From Phytoseiulus persimilis (taxonomy: Eukaryota; Arthropoda; Arachnida; Mesostigmata; Phytoseiidae): DNA of 64,000 bases. The notes under the pieces were generated by a model, which did no database searches, had not been told where the DNA came from, and saw nothing but the letters and a program-made list of their open reading frames with translations. Both the position numbers and the translations under genes were made by a program. The stretch is from assembly GCA_037576195.1 (NCBI GenBank), contig CM075104.1, forward strand, positions 3,106,775 through 3,170,774, given 5' to 3'. This document shows, one piece after another, positions 22,143 through 33,498 of this stretch; the stretch's first letter is position 1; every line of letters starts with the position of its first letter.

Positions 22143-23090
22143 CTGGAAAAAAAAACACCGGCTGAGAATATCAAGTCGATATTCAACTAAAGAGGACATT
22201 TGTCGTTCATGAAATTTTCCAGCGGTCTCGGTCCCGCAAGACTTCCTGAAGAGTGTTCGAATCGGAGGTCATGGCAACGTTTTCGCAAAGTTTCATTCGC
22301 GGGAATCGCCAAACAGCGATGAGATGTCACGAGCACGTAATCGAGAATCAGAGAAAGCCGCATATCTCATCCTGAGCGTCTGTCCCGTGAGGGGGGAAGC
22401 TTGTTTCTGTTGATTTGAGACCTCGAAGGATCTCAGCTGTTCAATCGCCCGGTGAGTACTGGAGCTTGATGTTCGAAATTTTGATGGAGGTCGATTGTTC
22501 GAAGAAAACTTCTGCAACGGGAGGGCCGTCTCCTAGAATCCATAACGCCACATCATACGAACCTGTTTCATGGAGCAAGTCGCTCACGCATGCGAAGTGA
22601 GAATCACACAGCCGATCGCCAATAGTTCCACCAGCGGAAAACTTTTATTATCCCCGAAATGAAGCGAAAAATTTGTGTTTTTCTCGTTATGGCGTCACTG
22701 TTTGTTGTTCTCCTGTATCAGCCGATTCCGCTCGTTCCGCAGCCCTCTCCCAGAGGCCGATCTCAGCGGCGCCAAGTTCAAACCCGGTGCCCGTGAGGTG
22801 CTCCGTGAGGATCAAACCAGACCAATTCTCCATCTTCACGTTCACCGCCGTGACTGAGAAGACATTGAGATGATTTCAGGCTTATACCGTCTCTACTCTC
22901 AATAGCAGCGGAGCGGTGGCCTGTTACCGTTTGTTTGCTTGGGGCGCGCATCAGCTGACGGACACGCGCGAACTTGCTCGCTGTGAGCGCGTTCGTTGTC
23001 AACGCCAAATCGAGTAGTCTTTCTCGTGAAGGATCATTCGTTGGAAGCTTTCGGCATCCTCGGCTGTGGTAGCCCTCGGTGGTGAGAGCC
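22143..23090. promoter_or_regulatory. Head-to-head intergenic region between BTB-ZF gene and RAD50
   Basis: No coding exon is supported here. It must hold the 5' UTR and promoter of RAD50 and the non-coding first exon and promoter of the minus-strand BTB gene. No TATA box or other element could be assigned with confidence, so a shared bidirectional promoter is inference from geometry only. Confidence 0.4.
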
Positions 23091-26000
23091 ATGTCACGAA
23101 TTGAGAAGTTGACGATTCGGGGAATTCGGGGATTCGGCCCCGAGGAAAGTGACACTCAGGTTGGTGGTTCCGTGATCCAACGTGTGGATGGCCGATTCCA
23201 ATCACGACAATGACGGATGAGGGGGGAGTGGGATGAATGCGAATTTGAGCAAATTGGCTTCCGATTCGATAGCGGATTGACAAGGTTGTCCTGCCGTCAA
23301 CTATGATCGGTCCTCAATTTCGGAGAAGTCGTCCACATTCCATCCTCCATCCAGTGTCGGTCCGTAAAACATGATCTGTGTTTGCTTGAGAAGTAACTGC
23401 GGTTTCTCGTAGCGCATCACCTTCACACCGCCGCTTACATTGATTCTGGGCCACAATGGAGCTGGAAAGTCGACTATCATCGAGTGTCTTCGGATGATGA
23501 CGACAAACGATATGCCTCCGGGGCAAGGCCAGTGTTTTGTTCACGACCCTTCACTCACTGGCCGTAATACCACGCACGCCAAGGTGGAGCTACGGTGAGC
23601 GTCGTAGCCACTGACTGGCTAGGTATGCAAGTGGGGCTTTTGCTCAAATCTTTCTCGTCATGGCTCTAACTCGTGATTCATCTGCATTTCTCAGGTTGAC
23701 AGATGCAAAAGACAGAAAGTTTGATATCACGAAGATTTTCTCTCTCACGAAGAAAGACAAAACTCTGAAGTTCTCCACAACCGATACTAACATTCTCAAT
23801 AAACAAACTGAGGAAAACTTAAGTTCGAAATGCATCGACGTCAACGCTTTCATGACACAGGCTCTTGGCGTACCGAAAGCTGTCATCCAGAACGTGATCT
23901 TCTGTCATCATAGTGAATCAGATTGGCCCCTGGGAGAAGGTGATTGCAGTCTTTTTCCAATGACCTTCCGATGAGAGTTTCCGAGAATCCTTTCGCTGGA
24001 AATGATCCTTGAGAAATCGAATAAGACCTCCTAAAGAATGGATTCTCAATCTAACTGTTACTCTCCTGTCCACAAAAGGCAAGGCTTTGAAAGAACGCTT
24101 CGACGCTATTTTCTCTGCCACGAAGTACGTAGAGGTTCTCGAGGTTCTTAATAAAGAGAAGAAGGAGCTCCGGGGCCGCATCGCCACATCGGAAGCTCTG
24201 AAGAAGCCGGTCTCCGAGAAACTGTAAGCCTCGATCAGAAATCCTCAATTTGGAACGGGGTCACTTCTCCGTTCGCATCCGCAATCACCTCCGTGGCTTT
24301 CAGAGCGCTGTATAAGAACGAACTGAAAGAGATCGGGGGCAAGAAGGAAAAACTCGTCAAGAAAAAGAAAGATTTAGCCAAGATTCGCGAGGAGGTCGAA
24401 CGGGTTTTCGAAGAACGGAAAGAAACCGAATCCAAGGTTCGTTCGTGTTCTCTGTCGAGAGCTTTGTTCTCAATTTCGAATGACCCAATCTGCACTGCTA
24501 ACATCGAGCTCGCCTCGTTCAACTAACAGCATCTACATTTTCCCAGTGTGCGGAACTGGTCGTCATTGAGCAAGAATATCGCCGACATGCAGACGAATAC
24601 AATTCGTGCAAGAAGCGGCTACAAGAGCTGAAGCACGGAGTCACAGAGGTCATGGATCGGCCTCGCGAGGAGTTGGAGGAGGAACTCGAGAATTTCGACT
24701 CCCAAATGCAGCAAAGAAGGGAGAAGGTTGCTCATTCTAGAACAACACAGTTATTCCTCGATTTCACCATCACTCTGCCTGTCGGTCCTGCTGAGAAAAA
24801 TTTGACCCTCCAACGTGGCGCCGTGGATGTCTTTTTTGTCTAAAAGCACTCTTAAACTCCTCAAATCCAGGTCGAGATCAACAAGGAAAACGTGAAGAAA
24901 ATGAAAGTTGCGACTGAGAAGAAGAGAAGTGACGTGCAGGACAAGGAGCGTACTTTCGGTATGTCCGTTCAGCCTCCTCTGCATACATTCGTGGCCTTAG
25001 ATGTCACTGAGGCTGACTCTAACTCTCCGACGCCTTTAAAGTTCGTCTCGAGAGTGAATTCAAGCAACACCAACAGAATATTTCGAAGTTGCTTGCTAGC
25101 CTCAGAGCACTGAATCGCTCGTTAGAAGCTGAACGGGAAATTTCTCTCGACGATTACCGCGACAAAAGGGTAGAGGAACACGTCAAGGAGTTTGACGGAA
25201 AAATCAAGCAGGTCAGACCCGCGCACATCAGCTTTCCTTACTGCTCGATCTCGAAAAACGAGTCACGTGTCCACGCAGCTCCGGAATCAAGATGCACTGA
25301 TTTGGGTTTTCAGATGGAAAAAGCGCTGGTTGGCAAGCGGCAACAGTTCTCCTCTGAGCTCGAGTCCTTACAGAGAGAAATTCGGAAGGCAACCGAACTT
25401 AAGGCGTCCCTCAAGGTATTTTCAGGTATCGGCTAGAAGTTGAGGTGATGGAGCTCGAGGCTCTGAAAATATTCACATTCGCTTTGTGTATCCATAGACA
25501 CAACTGGATTCGCTAGCGGCGAAGAAAGATGGCCTGTTGATGGAGCTCTCTGACAAGGAGGATGAGCTCAGTGAAGTAACAAGTATCGGCAACAAGCTGG
25601 AAAAGTTCGACAAGGAAATAAAAGAGATGGAAGTCAAACTGCAAAAGCGAGTATCGCGATCGGAGCATCATTCTTCTATAATGCTTGTGGGGTACTGTAC
25701 GAACTCCTCGGTAGTGTCTGGAGTTCTGGAGTGCTGTTTGACAACGAATCCTCCATGCAGGCTCAAGCAGCTGACAGATGAAAGTAACTTGGAAAAGCTT
25801 TCTGAAGAAATCGAAGAACTTGCAAAAAGGGAATGCAAGCTGAATATCGAGCTCAACAATGCCACGAAAAGCAGCGCAATCAAGAACAAGATCAAGTCCT
25901 TGGAAGATCAGGTTCACAAACATCCTCCGACTGAAGATTTGGATTCGTGCACGCGGGAACAGCAGTTTTAGGTGCCGACGCTGTGTGGAGATAAAACGTC

Positions 26001-29000
26001 TTGAAATCAGAGGTCTTGTTCCAGATCGCCAAGAAAGCCAGCGGAGCCAATAACCTGAAAGTGAGAATCATAAGAGAGCTGAAGGAGCCGCTCGCGAAGC
26101 TCAGCAAGGAGATGCCCCAGAAGGAATGGGCTCGGGCTGTGCGGAGCGCTCATTCTGAGATCGAAGCAGACATCAAAACTCTGAGGAAGAAACTCGAAGC
26201 GAAAAACAAGGATGTTACGAAGGTATCGTTCATCACAACAAGCTCTTAGGATGAATTCAGATTGTGGAAAACCAGGGAACGAGAGAACCAAACTCGGATT
26301 TCTCCGCTGAGCGGAATGGGCGCATACAATGGATTAGCCCTGATCTCTTTTCGCCCCGCAGTCTCAAACGGAGCTCGATATGAGCGAGAGGGAGATGTCG
26401 AAACTCCAGAAGAGACTCAAAGAGCTTCAGAATAAAATTGACGATGAAGTAGGTGTTGAGAGCACCCTCGAAGAGACGCTACGAGAGACCGAAGAAACTG
26501 TGAACGAAGCTCGGAACCGCGACAGTATCTTTATCGGAACTCAACACGTTTACAATAAGTAAGTGATAGAAGCTCGCTGCTCTTGGAGGGTCTGCGGAGG
26601 AACGGGTCTCCGAGAAACTGGTTTTCCTGATTCCGGGGAGCTGCGCGATCGGTTGAAAACGGTTACAGCCGGTTCAAACCGCAGTGAAAACTCTTGATCG
26701 ATTGATTTTGTATTCCGTTTCCAGGTATAAGAAGAAGATTGCTGATCAGAGGCGTTCACGAAGCGAACAATGCTGCCCTCTCTGTGACAGGTCCATGGAA
26801 GATGAGGACGTTCGGAAATTAGAACAGAAGCTGGAGAAGCTCATGATCGAACTCCCGAAGATTCGCAAAGATTCCGAGAAAGAAGTCGTGGAAATCAGTG
26901 CGAAACTGAGCAGACTGAATCTTCTCAAGCGGTTCGTGCTCCTCGCATGTTGTGGCTTCGATGCTTTCATACAAGCGCAGAATCAGACCCAACTTTTCTC
27001 TCGTCGACGGATCGTTTCAGTTCCCTGTTCTCAGATGTTCTAGCAAGATTTATTTTCCCTCGGACTCCAGGGACGACCAGGAACGCGAGAAAATTGAGAG
27101 TGAAACTCTCCCAGCCCTAGAATCGAAGACGAAGTCTCTCAGAAGCGAGCTGCAAACCCTCAAGGATGACTTGTCGAGTTTGAAAACGGACTTGGAATCG
27201 AAAACCGAAGTATCCGCCGTCCTCAACAGGCAGGCAGGCTCCTGTGATCTCTATGACAGCGGCGTGCGCGAGCTTGACAACCTCCGCAACGATCTGAAGA
27301 AGGAGCAGAACTCACTCGAAGGTGGCACAGTCGTAATTTTTAATGTTCTTGAGTTACGGTGAAACGGAAGCACTCATCGATTCTATTGTCGCTTTTATCA
27401 TCGGTCGTATCATTCCGTACGCTGATCAAGCGGGGAAAGCGCCCGAGGAGGGTGAGAGTAGCAGTTTCGATGAATTTTTAGATGATTGTCGCGACGTGGA
27501 CGACGTCATGCACGACATCAACGGAATCAAGGAGAAAAAGAAGATTCTTGACGAAGAATACAAACAGAAGCAGGGTCGACTTCAAGAAGCAAACAATATT
27601 CAGGTATATCCACGGACTCCGACTTGAACCCCCACTGACCGGAGGTCACTTGAGGTTCCTTCTGAATCCTATGACATTATCTATTCGCATCCAGAAAGAA
27701 ACTGTTCCATGTACATTCAGGTGAAACTGGGCCAAGCGAAGAACGAGAAGCTGCAGCTCTTGAACAAAGCCGGCGCTGAAGCCCAAATCAAGCAGACCAT
27801 CGATAAGCTGAACAAAGAGCTCGCCGGGATCGAGAATGAGATTCCGAGCATCGAGAAGAAACGTAAGCGTCGCTGTCGTCGAAACTGACATCTTACACAA
27901 GACGAGAGCTGCAGGTCTTCCACTTGACTGCGTTCCGCCCACGGTCAGATACAACAACCTGTGTTGTTTCGCGGTCTTCATGAAATCACCTGCATGTCGG
28001 GTTATCGGGGCGAAAGATTAGATCCAGAGCTGGACTTTCGTTACAGTTCTTGACGCAAACAGTGCGTTGGATGAGTCCGAAAGCTCGAGACATCGACTCT
28101 CACGACAGCAAGAGAAACAGATCGACGAGTTCCAAGCAAAGCTGTCGACAACAAAGCAAGAAAGAGAAGAACTCAGCAGAATGCTACGAACTCTCGAAGA
28201 ATTCGAACAATCTGACAAGGAGAGCCGTATGAAGAAGGCCTCCGAAGAGGTTGGTTGAGTAGATGATTCCTCGATCTCGAAGCTCGATATTTGGCAGAAG
28301 GATAAGTATCACTTGATTCTTGTGAGCAGATCGAGACGCTGAAAGCCGAGCTGCGTCGAATGCGTGACGAGTGCGAAGATATGGAAGAAAACACTCGACA
28401 AATGGAACTTGAAGTGGGTTCCGAAGCCACGAGACGACGTGAGCTTTCAGACAACATCGCAATCATTGACAAAATTCGCGAGCTCGAGCAGCTGAAGAAA
28501 CTCGTCAGCAAACACAAACAGACTCTGAACGAGCGTGAATCAGGGTGAGCGTCTCGTATCACCGGCCATGAACTCGGCTCTTGACCGAAAACCTCGACGA
28601 GAATCGATGTAGCTTTCTCGACCCTGCCATTCCATGATTTTCCCCTCCCATTCCTCACGCAGAGACGGAGATCACCTGGATAAACTGAACCAAATCCGAG
28701 AACGTCACGAAAGGTTGAAGGCTGAAGAGCTGACCACGGCGTCGGAGGTTCGTAACGATGAGGGACATATTCACGAGCGAGAAGGCATTGTGCGGAAGCA
28801 ATTCGACTGCGCTGAGAAGGAATACAAAGAGTGGCTGTCGAACTCGCTCACTGAGAAGCACATATCCAGAGATTTAGACGTGGGGTACACAGCGCTGAAC
28901 AAAGCGATCCTGTCGTTCCATCAGGAGAAAATGAATCTCATCAACAGGATCATCAGGGTAAGCTGATCTGAGCGCTCATTCGGGACACACTGTTTCTATA

Positions 29001-29688
29001 AGGATGACAGGAAGTGATGCTGTTCACGGTTTCTCCATCCAGGAATACTGGGTACGAACTTACAAGGGCAACGACATCGACAACATCCAGATCGAGTTCA
29101 ACGAGGATGCGGGGGCGTCGAAAACCTCGACAAAACGGAGCTATCAGTACAGAGTGGTCATGATACGTCAAGGTGTCAAGCAAGACATGAGGGCAAGATG
29201 CTCAGCTGGTCAAAGAGTGAGTATTCGGTTGCTCTGCCTCGACCTTTCGGAGTTCCGACTCCCTCAGAGAATCGGGCTCATTGTCGATCACCCTCTTTGC
29301 AGGTGCTTGCGTGTCTCATCGTCCGTCTGGCGTTGGCAGAAGCGTTCTGTGATGGCTGTGCGATGTTGGCTCTGGATGAGCCGACAACGAATCTCGACTT
29401 CGACAACATGAAGAGTTTGGCGGAAATACTGGCTGAGATCGTTCGGAGTCGCAAAGCCGAAAAGAACTTCCAGATGGTAATTGTATTCGATTAGGTTCCG
29501 GGCGTTTCCGGAGCAGATTTCTGCAACCCCCGCTGTTTCAGGTCGTCATCACTCACGACGAAACATTCATCCTCGCGCTGTCGAAGCATCTCGAAGACAT
29601 CGGAGAAGTGAAGTATTACTTCGAGGTGAAGAAAAACGACGACAACCTGTCTGTGATCTCCAAGAAACGGCTTGACATCGGTGACTGA
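23091..29688 (+). CDS. RAD50: DNA double-strand-break repair protein RAD50, complete, 23 coding exons
   Basis: Exons join in phase: 23091-23159, 23413-23594, 23695-23939, 24079-24223, 24304-24436, 24547-24726, 24871-24958, 25042-25211, 25314-25415, 25498-25650, 25771-25911, 26013-26222, 26362-26558, 26725-26931, 27071-27321, 27482-27603, 27721-27862, 28047-28249, 28330-28544, 28663-28957, 29043-29216, 29303-29476, 29542-29688. They give 1314 codons, against 1312 in human RAD50. The protein begins MSRIEKLTIRGIRGFG. Walker A is GHNGAGKST at 36-44 (Lys42 as in human). Long heptad-rich coiled coils flank the zinc hook CPLC at 689-692. The ABC signature CSAGQ is at 1203-1207, Walker B MLALDEP with Asp1233/Glu1234, D-loop NLD at 1238-1240 and H-loop His1271. 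With MRE11 and NBS1 it tethers and senses broken DNA ends in the nucleus. Odd: the Q-loop reads FCHHSESDWPL, with His156 where Gln is expected. Confidence 0.96.
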
Positions 29689-29806
29689 AACTCCCCACCC
29701 TCCAAGACCATATTCGCTGCTCCGATCAATGGGCAAGCTCGTGAACACCGAATTCCTCGACTGCATGCGTTGACGCAGCCATATCGTTCGGAACCGGGCG
29801 ATTCTA

Positions 29807-29812
29807 AATAAA
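29807..29812 (+). terminator. Poly(A) signal AATAAA of RAD50
   Basis: AATAAA 119 bases downstream of the RAD50 stop codon, the first such hexamer on that strand after the gene. Confidence 0.75.
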
Positions 29813-29883
29813 CTTAAGAAACTCGAACATTTCCGAATTCTCGACAGCGGGGCAGTGTTTGCCCCAGCTATCAACGGGGTAAC

Positions 29884-29889
29884 TTTATT
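29884..29889 (-). terminator. Poly(A) signal AATAAA of the carboxylesterase gene
   Basis: TTTATT on the plus strand, so AATAAA on the minus strand, about 250 bases after the esterase stop codon. It lies 72 bases from the RAD50 poly(A) signal, so the two convergent transcripts nearly meet. Confidence 0.75.
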
Positions 29890-30137
29890 GGTCAGTGGTG
29901 GAATTTACAAAGGTAATATACATCATGGCATCGAAGAACGCATGCACCACGATCATGGGTTCTTTCCTGCCTCCTCCTCCCTGGAGCGTTCCCCGAGCGA
30001 TGAGGTTCCTCTTCCCTCACATGGTAACGCCGGGCCGAAGTCTGGGGATCCGAAATCCCGTATAACGGAATGGACGCTCATGCAGTCAAACTTGTGTTCG
30101 CGTGCATACAATGCAGCAAGTGATGAACCTCCAGAAC

Positions 30138-32319
30138 TCACTGATGAGAGAGGAACGAATTCCAGATTCGACAGTGACGGCTTTTCGGTCCATTCGTCAC
30201 AGTGGAATTGAAAACGTTGATCCTCACAGTGTCCTTCCCGACTCCTCGATATTGGGGCCATGAGATCAGTGGTGCAAACGGAATCGTCGGCGACCTGTTC
30301 AGAAAAGGAAGAGGTGTTGAGTGGTTTGGCTTATTCCCGACCAGTCCAACTGGACGAGCGGGCTCTGGGTGAATGAGAGCAATGCTCCCATTGCATTATC
30401 GGCGATCGAGTCCACTCAAGGAGAGAAAAAGAAGGGAACTTGGAATCGGTGTTTCCCGCCAAACCAAGTCGTTTCGCCCCGAAACTAATTCTTCTTCCCG
30501 GATTCGTGGAAACTCCCTGTGTTCTCACGACAATATTCTGGAGGAGAACTTCGCAAGGAAGAAAAACGACTTACCCGGTGCGTAAGAAGTTTCCGATCAT
30601 ACTCAGGGATTCTCGGAGAAGGGACTCCTCTGCTTCGGTCATACCTTTCGAGAAACAGTCCAGAAAACCCAGACTGGCTTGACCGGACTTTTCTGCACGA
30701 TCTTTTATCTTGATTTGGCTGCCCATCGTGAACCCTATATCGTCGTAGTGTGTCGGTCCAACCCATTGCGGCCAAGCACTGGACGATGGTCGATGTGCCC
30801 ACAGGAAACGGAAAACTTTGACCCCTCGCTTGTCCATGAACGAGGAGTACAGGTCAGCTGGACACTCGAAGAGGACATCCCCAAGCAATGCGGTGATCGA
30901 GTCGTAGAGCTCGTCGACGTCTTCAGCATCCTCACGTATATAGGTGAATACGGCTTTCCTGACGAATCTCACCGGCACGTTCAAAACGGATTTCAGCATG
31001 AACCACGCCACACCCAAGAAGTTCTCGGGAGAGGATGTATCCAGACCCGTTCTTTCTAAAGCGCTATCGGCGAACATCCCCCCTTCGTTCTGAACGGTTC
31101 CGATGAGTACTTCTTTGATGCCAGCGTTGAGCTTGCTCCTGCTTCCTCGGAAAGGATACTCGGGCACCAACTCATCGATGCCCGCCATACCTTGGAAATT
31201 GATCAAGAACTGATCGCCGGTGGCGTTCTGTAGGGTCTCGAAGAGATGGCGAGCTTCCATGCGTTTCATGCAGGCCGCGATCAGATCTGCCATGTGCTTA
31301 TCGATGTTCTCCGTGCCGTTGTGGCAGCCGAGGACACTTGCTGCGTAGATTCCGTTAGAGAGGCTGTTCATGTGGAGCGAAAGCGCTGCGGAGGGCGCCG
31401 ATCCACTCTGGAGGATGACTCGACTGAATAATCCCTCCGCGAGACGACTGCTCATCAGCATGGAGACAGCGATGGCGCCAGCTGACTGTCCCCACAAAGT
31501 CAACTTCTCTGGATCGCCCCCGAGCGCTTCGGCGTTCTCCTTAACGAATTTGGCGGCGAGTAGCATATCGTGGAAACCGGCATTCCCTGGCGCATGGCTG
31601 TTGTTCAGGAACATGAAACCCAGAGGGCCGACTCGGTAGTTCGCTGTCACAACGATCACTTTCTCCTGGGCCACCAGCTGCTCCGGGTCGTGGATATAGT
31701 GACCGTTGTAGCCGCCGTAGAAACTCCCGCCGAAGAAGTGGACAGTTATGGGGAGTTTGTGAGCGTGCTTCGGTCGATAGATGTTCAGGTGGAGACAATC
31801 CTCGGACATGGGATTGAACATGTACGACATGTTACGTCTGATGAAAAACTCGTCTCTCTGGATGCACGCAGGGCCCATCACGGTTGCATTTTGCTCTCCG
31901 AGGTACGAAATCGGGAGCGGGTGTTTGAACCTCAGTTGTCCTAAGGGCGGCTCTGCGAATCGAACGCCGAAAAAGGTCTCGATCTCGGTCTCCAAGTCAG
32001 GAACGTCCAGCCACTTGCCATTCCACAAACCCGATGTCAAATTCAAGCGAGGGGAACGCTGGGTTTCCGATGTCAGGTCCAGGTAACCATTGGAAGATTC
32101 AGCTTGCGAGCTCAAGTCGGAATTCGAGAGCTCGTTCGTGAGGTTGGCGAAGTTGGCTAGCGAAAACGAGGATTTTTGCGAGGGTTTCGTCCCGGACAGT
32201 AGAGAGCCTGAGGTGAAGTTGAACTCGAAACGCGATGAGATCTCCCTGGAGTCTCCGTCCCGGATGACACTTCCGAGGATCAGGAAAAACGAAAAACTGG
32301 AGATTCGTGTCCACAGCAT
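30138..32319 (-). CDS. Secreted carboxyl/cholinesterase (alpha/beta hydrolase), two exons
   Basis: Exon 1 is 32319-30575 and exon 2 is 30294-30138, joined across a GTAAGT donor in phase 2 (Gly582), giving 633 codons. Residues 1-16 are a hydrophobic signal peptide; a Ser/Asn-rich, potentially glycosylated spacer (25-95) precedes the catalytic domain. The domain opens with FFGVRFAEPPLG (116-127). The nucleophile elbow GQSAG puts Ser279 as nucleophile, Glu412 (QNEGG) and His524 (GPTHYDD) complete the triad, and Gly197/Gly198 form the oxyanion hole. Cys152-Cys175 and Cys332-Cys350 match family disulfides. The elbow has Gln where most esterases have Glu (GESAG). It hydrolyses esters outside or at the surface of cells; the substrate is unknown. 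It need not be acetylcholinesterase: the family also covers detoxification esterases and non-enzymatic adhesion proteins, although all three catalytic residues are present here. The last exon supplies the usual SWPQY and CRIW-type C-terminal strand. Confidence 0.93.
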
Positions 32320-33099
32320 CCTCGCGTGTGTCCACGACGCAAACGGTCGAGATGAGTTTGACGATGCTCGGACGGTCCGGTGCGCGAATGAACCTCTCGA
32401 ATCGAGAAAGAAAGAGACATATTCCCTCTACCAGAAAATTCGCGCGGTCCGCGCGCGCAGTTGTGGCTGCTGCGCGAGCGAGACGCAGCAGTGATCTTAT
32501 CGCATCGAGACTGATTCTGATCGGGCGAACGGGCATCGGGCGCTGGACGAAGCTTCTGTCTTCATAACGCGGTCTCCGTTTTGCTGTAATCCCCTAGCGA
32601 AGAGTCATAGGTAGTACCGCGAGGGTGAGCGGGACGCGTATCGAATGTGCGATTCGGGCTCCGTGCCGGAGCTTCTCGAAACATCGACACTCATCGAGCA
32701 GACTACGAGGCGTCCGTCCATGCAGCGGTGTACTCAGTCCCTGGAACCTGTTTCTGCTCTGAATGAAGCCAGTTTGCAGAACGGATTCGACGAGATCGAC
32801 GACCATAATCCACTTGACGCTTGGGCTCTCCTTCGCGGAAGTTGGTGCTTTCTGCTCACATGTCCGCTCCGATTTCGGCACAGGATCTGAGACCGGATCC
32901 CCGCCTCACTCACGGTGAGAGCTCTCGATTGAGCTCGAATGAAATCAAGATAGTCATCTGGCGCCTGTGTAGAATCGGGAGAACGGAACTCGACGTTCTT
33001 GACTCAACGGACCCTTGACCAACAAGCTCTATCAGAGTGGCGATAGAACTTCCCCAGAACCCGTTGAGACAATGGTAGATCGGTAAGAGCTCTGACACA

Positions 33100-33498
33100 T
33101 CATCGATCGCGTACGTGAGGGAGCTCGAACGTCAGTTTCGAATCATTCAACGTTTTTTGTCGGCGCTGTACTCCATCCGATACCTTAACATCGTCGAACG
33201 AACATTGCCTGCGAGCAGCAAACCCCTCAGCGCGATAATCTGGAGAATTTATCATCCCCCATCTGACTCCGTTGATAGCGGCTGATATTTCCCCTGGTCG
33301 GATGTCCGGAACGGCTATCTCCGCAGGTGGAAGGCTCGGTGTGTCCTCCAAATCTGTCAAAACAGAAAACACTTTCCGGCTCATGGTCTGTGATGCATTT
33401 ATTAATCCGGCCTCACTTCGAGCTGATGTCAGTCTCTTGCCGAGATAATTTACCGGCGCTTCCGGAGTAGAGCGAAAATGGCATGGAGTATTATACAC
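33100..33498 (-). pseudogene. Possible LINE reverse-transcriptase N-terminal relic
   Basis: The minus-strand frame of 132 codons contains IRPGEISAAINGVRWG followed by a Ser-Pro-Asp. That resembles the start of many LINE reverse transcriptases, where a Glu-Val/Ile, Ala-Ile and Lys/Arg-x-Gly-Lys-Ala run leads to Gly-Pro-Asp-Gly. The expected Gly-Lys is altered and no palm motif follows. Weak; chance similarity is possible. Confidence 0.3.
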
